Assembly (NCBI RefSeq): GCF_037914945.1
Contig: NZ_CP149787.1
Span: 186,001 to 250,000, forward strand
Length of the DNA: 64,000 bases
Source: Haloterrigena sp. KLK7
GTDB lineage: Archaea > Halobacteriota > Halobacteria > Halobacteriales > Natrialbaceae
Reading direction: 5' to 3'
Part shown: piece after piece, positions 59,004 to 64,000 of the stretch
How positions within the stretch are numbered: position 1 is the stretch's first letter
How the letters are laid out: every line of letters begins with the position of its first letter
The notes under the pieces: generated by a model
Seen by the model: the letters and a program-made list of their open reading frames with translations, nothing else
The model's database searches: none
What the model was told of the DNA's origin: nothing
Position numbers and translations under genes: made by a program

Positions 59004-60740
59004 ATGACGGTCTCGCGTAGGGTGAAAGTTTCAATAGTCGGTCTTTCTGGTATCTTCTCGCTTGCAGTTCTTGGCTATCACCATACGAGCCAATTTTGGC
59101 CGAGTTGGCCGCTTGCAGGTGGTCTTTCTGCTCTCGTCTTAGTATACCTCATTGTATCAAAGATCCACAGGGTACAGCATCATGTAGTCCCTACCCTCGT
59201 TCTCGTGGTAGCTTTCGGGATTGCGTACCGGGCTGGTCTCTTTGCTCTCCCTCCTTCCTTGATGTATATCGATCCTCAAGCATACGCTGTCCAAACACAG
59301 TGGATTCTAGAAACGGGTTCAATTGACGAACTCTCGATTGGATTCTATGACAGTGCTGCTCTCTTCACTACATTTGGCGCGATGGCCGCGGAACTGTTGG
59401 GAACGTCCCCCCGTCATGCATTCATCATTTTTCCAATCGCTATTGGTGCTATCATTCCCTTGGTAACATTCATCATCACTCGACGTGTTCGATTTTCTGG
59501 ACAGGGCGCAGCCCTACTTGCAGCCCTCCTATCTACCCTCGCGTTCGGATCAATCCACTTCGCCACTACTCCTCGACCATACACCTTATCACTGCCATTT
59601 TTCGCCGCCGCTATATTCCTCTCAATTCATTATCTATCCTCTTCGTCCAAGCGCGTCTTGGTTTTGCTTGGTGTCCTTGGCTTCGCGATGGCAGTCACTC
59701 ATAAACTTCCATTGGTAGTCTTTGTCGCGGTTCTGTTCATCACATTTAGTTACCTCTCCGTAGTTCGGAACGACGCAGTTACCAACCGACGAGGGTGGCG
59801 ATTGGCCGGCTTTGCAAGCACTCTGTTGGCTCTCCAGTGGCTGTTTATCACTGATTACTTCCAATCAGTTTTTGAGATCGGTGTGAGTACAGTCATAGCC
59901 TTACTAACCGGACAAACAGGAATTGGAAGTAGTAGTAATCCGACTCATGCTGTCCCAGCAACTCCCTCCCTGATCGGTCGTGCTCTTCATCATATGGAAC
60001 TGCTGCTCTATTTAGCAGCGTTTATTAGTGGCCTTGTCTTGTGTTGGCGGCTATATAAGTCAGAGCGGTCAGACTATGTCTTAGTCACGGTTTTGTCTGG
60101 GACTGCGATTCTTGGCGTCTTTGTAGGACTCGGGATTATGACGCCAATTGTCGGCGGATTCCTTCGCCCGCTTCTATTTGGAGAACTATTCTTCGCGATT
60201 TCAGTGTCGCTTGTCGTTGCTCCGCATCTTATAGCCCTTCGAGAACAATTTGGTACGCGATCGGTGCGAACGATTGCAAGAAGCGGAATTATAGTCGGTA
60301 TACTCTGTCTCGTGCTCCTTGCCCAGTTCGGTGCAGCTGGGCTCGTTCCTGATCATCCAGATAGGACGCGGCTAGTATTAACTGAGGGTGAAGTTGAAGG
60401 TCAATCTTGGGAAGCCAAGTATATTGAAGGTCCAGCATACAGTGATCCATATTACGCTGATTTCGTATCAAACCCTGAACATGCTGTCAGTCAGGGGCGG
60501 GAGTACGAGATGAAAACGGTGTCTCAGCCCTATGATCCAGGTGTGATTCAGGACCGTGAACTATTCAATGCGACTCTACTAAATCAAGATTACAGGTATT
60601 TTGCGTATCGAACGAATGTAGAGGTGTATAGCCTTGGTGGCTACAGACTTACGTGGGATCTACAAGAGGCATTGAAACAGAAATATAACAAAGTATACGC
60701 AAATGGAGATGTTGAAATGTATCATAATGAAAGTAGATAG
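59004..60740 (+). CDS. Multi-spanning membrane protein, GT-C-like, glycan locus
   Basis: A 578-residue protein with about 12 membrane helices and a C-terminal soluble domain of roughly 120 residues (SWEAKYIEGPAYSDPYYADF onward, later YFAYRTNVEVYSLGG). The luminal loop after helix 3 contains YIDPQAYAVQTQWILETGSI, reminiscent of the acidic first loop of GT-C glycosyltransferases or oligosaccharide polymerases. AT-rich and flanked by glycan genes, so a role in surface glycan synthesis is likely; the reaction is unknown. No close family name recognised. Confidence 0.75.
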   Translation: MTVSRRVKVSIVGLSGIFSLAVLGYHHTSQFWPSWPLAGGLSALVLVYLIVSKIHRVQHHVVPTLVLVVAFGIAYRAGLFALPPSLMYIDPQAYAVQTQWILETGSIDELSIGFYDSAALFTTFGAMAAELLGTSPRHAFIIFPIAIGAIIPLVTFIITRRVRFSGQGAALLAALLSTLAFGSIHFATTPRPYTLSLPFFAAAIFLSIHYLSSSSKRVLVLLGVLGFAMAVTHKLPLVVFVAVLFITFSYLSVVRNDAVTNRRGWRLAGFASTLLALQWLFITDYFQSVFEIGVSTVIALLTGQTGIGSSSNPTHAVPATPSLIGRALHHMELLLYLAAFISGLVLCWRLYKSERSDYVLVTVLSGTAILGVFVGLGIMTPIVGGFLRPLLFGELFFAISVSLVVAPHLIALREQFGTRSVRTIARSGIIVGILCLVLLAQFGAAGLVPDHPDRTRLVLTEGEVEGQSWEAKYIEGPAYSDPYYADFVSNPEHAVSQGREYEMKTVSQPYDPGVIQDRELFNATLLNQDYRYFAYRTNVEVYSLGGYRLTWDLQEALKQKYNKVYANGDVEMYHNESR

Positions 60741-61104
60741 GAATGGCTCAAATTTTCCACTCTCTCGCTCCGAACTTGTAATATCGATAGCCAGCACAGT
60801 AGCTATTCAATTGACACCGTGATATAGTGTTAAACTCATTTCCATCTCAACGTTTTATGATTCAGTGCTTGCGTTTTGCACACTCTGGATTTTTCGTTGC
60901 AATGGGCATCGTCTTCTACAACGGAACAATCGGTAAGGAATGACTGTCGCGTTACCGTTGTTCGCTATGCAGAGTTGGCTTGAAAAGAAGTATGGCTGTA
61001 TTTGGGGCATTGTTCAGATCAGCTAGCTTCAACAGTATGTATATCCCTATGTTATGTTTCGGCGGTTTTTGGCTCGACATTTCTAAACTGATAGGTACGT
61101 CATT
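60741..61104. other. Intergenic region of about 360 bp, no convincing gene
   Basis: AT-rich, without a clear coding frame. A rightward frame at 60980 gives a hydrophobic peptide (SMYIPMLCFGGFWLDISKLI) of uncertain reality. Possible terminator and promoter DNA lies here. Confidence 0.4.
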
Positions 61105-61531
61105 TTATCTCCTGAAGAGTGATGCTATCACACCGAATCCGTATTTCGCGTGCGTCCCGAAGCGCGTTATCGCGCTCTCCGCCGTTTCGACCGGTCTACC
61201 ACACGTGTACGTGGCGACTTGCCCGCGGTCAATGGTTTCACACTGATATGTCCTCGACCCCTCAACGACATGCTCCTCTCGATGCCGAAGTTCACGCTTG
61301 CCAAAACCACCACAGCACGCCAACGTCGTTCGTCTCGGGATACTCTGAGCGCAATACCAAGGGCGTGACGAGTTCGAGGATGCGCTTCTCGGCGTCTTTG
61401 AGTCGGATCTGGTCAAGATCGTCTAATTCCACTACTTGTGTCGCTTTCAGTCGCGTCGTGCCATACCCGTAGTTCCACTGTCCACCGAACTGGAGGCCGT
61501 CGGGCACATCGTTTTTTGACCGGGAGGACAT
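61105..61531 (-). pseudogene. Frameshifted gene of unknown function
   Basis: Two leftward frames look like one broken gene. The first begins MSSRSKNDVPDGLQFGGQWN and reads DLDQIRLKDAEKRILELVTP to DVGVLWWFWQA. The second frame holds TYQCETIDRGQVATYTCGRP and VETAESAITRFGTHAKYGF. Both have haloarchaeal composition and abut. I do not recognise the family. A single indel near 61300 would join them. Confidence 0.5.
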
Positions 61532-61603
61532 CTGGGTCTTCTGCGTGGAGATGCACATGTACGAACCACGTCGTCCTCTGAGACACTGGTGGTCGTCCGA
61601 AAT

Positions 61604-61860
61604 GTGCTATGTACCTACGCGACGACAGATGACAGGGTGTTCGAATCTGATGAATGGCAGGAGGCGATCCTCGACGTCCTCAAAGAAGGTCGTGAAGAGG
61701 GTGCCCATGGGGCTATGGGAACTCAAAACGCCTCGAGGATGCACTCGAGATTTGGCGCCAGTACGTAAACCGAGCGGTGCGCGGACTAGTCGACGCCGGG
61801 TGGGTAAAGAAAACGAGCCGTGGACTCTATCGGTTCATCTTCGGTCCCAGAGAAGCGTGA
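61604..61860 (+). pseudogene. Winged-helix protein, frameshifted paralogue of 55268
   Basis: The first frame reads DDRVFESDEWQEAILDVLKE and the second PWGYGNSKRLEDALEIWRQY then VDAGWVKKTSRGLYRFIFGP, ending at 61860. Together these match the small winged-helix protein at 55268-55504 (LVLNALKQGRENNDPWGRAN, AGWIKRVSRGLYEFV). The one-base shift near 61705 breaks it. The start is uncertain (GTG at 61604 or lost). Confidence 0.7.
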
Positions 61861-61888
61861 CCGAGGTAGAAGCCAACCGCACTGCGTT

Positions 61889-63355
61889 TCAGATGTAGCC
61901 CAAATCCTCCAATCTCTTCTTCGTCCCCTCACTCATCTCTTCGTCTCTTCCCGTTGCTGAAGTCTGTTCAAAAGAGTCTAGCCATGCATCGAGGCGCTCG
62001 ACCAGTTCGTCTCTGATATCGGGTTTTTCGCTCGAGATATCCGTCTGTTCACCGGGGCCATCCTCGACATTATAGAGCGAGATTTCCCCTCCAGATTTCC
62101 TGATCAGTTTGTACTCTGTGGTCCTGATCGATCTAATGGATTGACCAAATGCTTCAAGTTCTTCTTCGGGTACATCTGTCTGATTACTCAGACTTGCTAT
62201 ACTCGGTTGTGGTGCAAGATATTCTCCGATAGCCTCATTACGCGGCGCTGTGGACGACTTCGGATAGAACGAAGTTCCTTGTGCGTGCTCCGGAATCGTG
62301 TGTCCTGCAATATCCAGAATCGTCGGGAAGAGATCCAATGTTTGAATCAACCTGTCTGAGTCACCTACCTGATTGAATTGTCCACCGTGAATGATGAGGG
62401 GCACGTGCAGAAGAGTATCGTGCAACGAATATTGGTGATCCATCAGGCCATGATCGCCGATGTTTTCTCCATGATCACCCACAATTATGAGTACTGTATC
62501 GTCCCATTCGCCATGTTGCTCAAGTGTCGAGCGTAATTCTCCAATTTGTTCGTCGAGATATGCAATCTCCGCACGATATAATGCTCGTAGTAGTTCAAAA
62601 TCGTGGTCGGACATATCAAGGACACCCGCAGTATATTCCCACGGTTTCTGTGGAACTGCCATCGCTTCGCGATACGTACTCCCTTCTGGCAAGAACTGCT
62701 CCACGAGTCTCTTTGGGGGCTGATAATCTAAGTGGGGCTCAAGATAGTTTATGAACATAAAGAATGGCGAGCTTTGATCTCTATTCTTGATCCAATTCTC
62801 AACTAGTGTATTCGTTCGCTTCGCTCCGTAGTCATTTCGCCGGTAGAAAAACTGGCCATAGACAGCATTAACAAAATTCGCAAGGATATCACCACTAACG
62901 AGCCCCGAGATACCCTCTCTAACCAGGCCCCCTCTACCTTCCGATGTAAGTTTGATCTTGCCAAAGTCTGTGTCTGATTGTATATACTGCCACACTTTGC
63001 TCATGTTCTCGAATCCACTAGCTAGCCCAAATTCGTCTGTCACCCACGCGTTATTGGTGAAACCGACAGTCTGATATCCGTCGTCGGAGAGTAGATCGGC
63101 AATAGTCGGGAACTGTCCATCATAGAACTTGCTACCTGCGTGTGTCCCATGTTTGGATGTGTATGTACCTGTGAACATCGACGTGTGAGACGGGAGTGTC
63201 CATGGAGCATTTGCGAACGCATGGTTGTACTCCGCTCCCGTCGTAGCTAACTCCTCTAAACACGAATTGTCAACCGCATTTCGAGCATAGGTTGTATCGA
63301 TCTCACGCGCGGTATCCATTACGACGAGAACGATATTTTTCTTCCCGTTGGTCAT
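61889..63355 (-). CDS. Sulfatase-fold (alkaline phosphatase superfamily) enzyme
   Basis: A 488-residue protein. It opens MTNGKKNIVLVVMDTAREID with the metal-binding Asp, then FANAPWTLPSHTSMFTGTYT, and later VLIIVGDHGENIGDHGLMDH, the metal-binding DHG segment. The nucleophile segment reads T-L-P-S-H rather than the C/S-x-P-x-R of formylglycine sulfatases, so Thr may be the nucleophile, as in phosphotransferases. It lies among glycan genes and may sulfate, desulfate or decorate a surface glycan. ATG 63355 is chosen; the frame extends to 63523. Confidence 0.85.
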   Translation of the reverse strand: MTNGKKNIVLVVMDTAREIDTTYARNAVDNSCLEELATTGAEYNHAFANAPWTLPSHTSMFTGTYTSKHGTHAGSKFYDGQFPTIADLLSDDGYQTVGFTNNAWVTDEFGLASGFENMSKVWQYIQSDTDFGKIKLTSEGRGGLVREGISGLVSGDILANFVNAVYGQFFYRRNDYGAKRTNTLVENWIKNRDQSSPFFMFINYLEPHLDYQPPKRLVEQFLPEGSTYREAMAVPQKPWEYTAGVLDMSDHDFELLRALYRAEIAYLDEQIGELRSTLEQHGEWDDTVLIIVGDHGENIGDHGLMDHQYSLHDTLLHVPLIIHGGQFNQVGDSDRLIQTLDLFPTILDIAGHTIPEHAQGTSFYPKSSTAPRNEAIGEYLAPQPSIASLSNQTDVPEEELEAFGQSIRSIRTTEYKLIRKSGGEISLYNVEDGPGEQTDISSEKPDIRDELVERLDAWLDSFEQTSATGRDEEMSEGTKKRLEDLGYI

Positions 63356-63455
63356 AGATGTGAAGTCATTTCGTTCACAACTCTTAAAACTGCGCTGTTT
63401 CGTAATTCTTTGTTCTCGAAGGGTATATCCGAATTGACGAGATATCCTATCTAAC

Positions 63456-64000
63456 GTGGTCGAAAAAAGGTCTTCAACCGAGGATGAATCAGGTCCACCT
63501 CTACGGGTTCTAGCTCTGAACAAGCGGAGCTGGCATCACTCACAGGCCGGTGGCTCCGAGCTAAACCTGGAGGAAACGATGAAAGGTCTTGCCCAGCGTG
63601 GCCACGAGGTTCACCTTTTGACCGGCTCCGATGAGGGTCGATCGCGGGCGGAACTCGACGGCTCTGTACGCATCCACCGGGTCGGATTCGACGAGAAGGT
63701 TCCTGCACCGTGGGACGTTGTGCTTTCGTACCTGACTGTCTCGTTGTACTTCTACTGGTATCTATACAAGTTATCTCCCGACATCGTCTATACTGTGAAT
63801 ACGCCACTACCGTGGCCCGTTATTACTCGCAAACCGCGAGTCTCTATCTTCCATCATATCGCGATTGACTCGTTCTTCGATACACATCCGTTCCCCCAGA
63901 ACGTCCTGGGGTACGTTTCACAGTCACTCGGCGTGTTCCGTGAACGCCGGAATTTAACTGTAAGCGTTAGTCCGAGCACGACGGAAGAACTAGTGAACCG
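63456..64000 (+). CDS. Glycosyltransferase family 4, N-terminal part (runs off the window)
   Basis: The frame runs to the window end, so only the first roughly 180 residues are seen. RVLALNKRSWHHSQAGGSEL then ETMKGLAQRGHEVHLLTGSD is the classic GT-B N-terminal Rossmann domain with the HxxQAGGSE donor loop, followed by SPDIVYTVNTPLPWPVITRK and VSVSPSTTEELVN. A GTG at 63456 (MVEKRSSTEDESGP) is the likely start, since a stop lies at 63435. Divergent from the sulfatase gene across a 100-bp gap. Probably extends a surface glycan. Confidence 0.82.
   Translation, partial: MVEKRSSTEDESGPPLRVLALNKRSWHHSQAGGSELNLEETMKGLAQRGHEVHLLTGSDEGRSRAELDGSVRIHRVGFDEKVPAPWDVVLSYLTVSLYFYWYLYKLSPDIVYTVNTPLPWPVITRKPRVSIFHHIAIDSFFDTHPFPQNVLGYVSQSLGVFRERRNLTVSVSPSTTEELVN

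Noticed and set aside
60980-61246. Rightward 88-codon hydrophobic frame
   Set aside because: It runs through the better-supported broken leftward gene and its second half is only shadow sequence.
1-64000. CRISPR array, rRNA or tRNA genes
   Set aside because: No regularly spaced short repeats, rRNA landmarks or complete cloverleaf patterns were seen on reading both strands, though a covariance-model scan was not possible.

Overview
The window is a piece of a haloarchaeal genome (class Halobacteria, most likely Natrialbales, of the Natrinema/Haloterrigena kind; the genus is an inference). The grounds are very acidic predicted proteins, high GC with strong CTCGAG/GTCGAC bias, an archaeal lipid gene (GGGP synthase), archaeal TFB and Orc1/Cdc6 homologues, and many haloarchaea-only families (HalOD1, bacterio-opsin-activator HTH_10, DUF7344, DICT, UPF0058, HVO_0758-type zinc finger).

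Region 1 (about 0-25 kb) is dense, GC-rich chromosomal backbone: an Lrp regulator, an orphan response regulator, enoyl-CoA hydratase, a GT2 glycosyltransferase, a methyltransferase, an MBL hydrolase, a YkgJ-type cysteine-cluster protein, GGGP synthase, a TRAM protein, a large radical SAM protein, DUF7344 plus DICT regulators, Hsp20, an FAD oxidoreductase, a DUF502 membrane protein, a NUDIX hydrolase, a GT81-like glycosyltransferase, several small zinc-ribbon proteins and three DUF457-like membrane proteins. Two copies of a dispersed intergenic repeat (about 1.5 and 7.5 kb) end in hairpins whose stems covary. At 23.3-24.2 kb a thiolase has lost its C-terminal third and appears fused to the tail of a DUF35 OB-fold protein.

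Region 2 (about 26-51 kb) is sparse and decayed, like an integrated plasmid or genomic island. It holds one intact orc1/cdc6 and a pseudo-copy (a third fragment lies at 58 kb), a twice-frameshifted TFB gene, a complete TnpB (IS1341-type) element, two TnpB 3'-end remnants, a Tat-exported copper-amine-oxidase-like protein, a PAS-GAF histidine kinase, a second orphan response regulator, a phasin-like coiled-coil protein, and three HTH_10 regulators, two of them followed by a HalOD1 gene. Several stretches of 300-800 bp hold no convincing gene.

Region 3 (about 51-64 kb) is lower in GC in its glycan genes and looks like a surface-glycan or exopolysaccharide locus remodelled by recombination: a partial pyruvyl transferase, a Wzx-like flippase, a multi-spanning membrane protein, a sulfatase-fold enzyme and the start of a GT4 glycosyltransferase. 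Between them lie an HNH-nuclease operon, a decayed second HNH copy fused to an Orc1 fragment, the tail of another glycosyltransferase, and three copies of a 59-60-residue protein family that I do not recognise. No rRNA, tRNA or CRISPR array was found.
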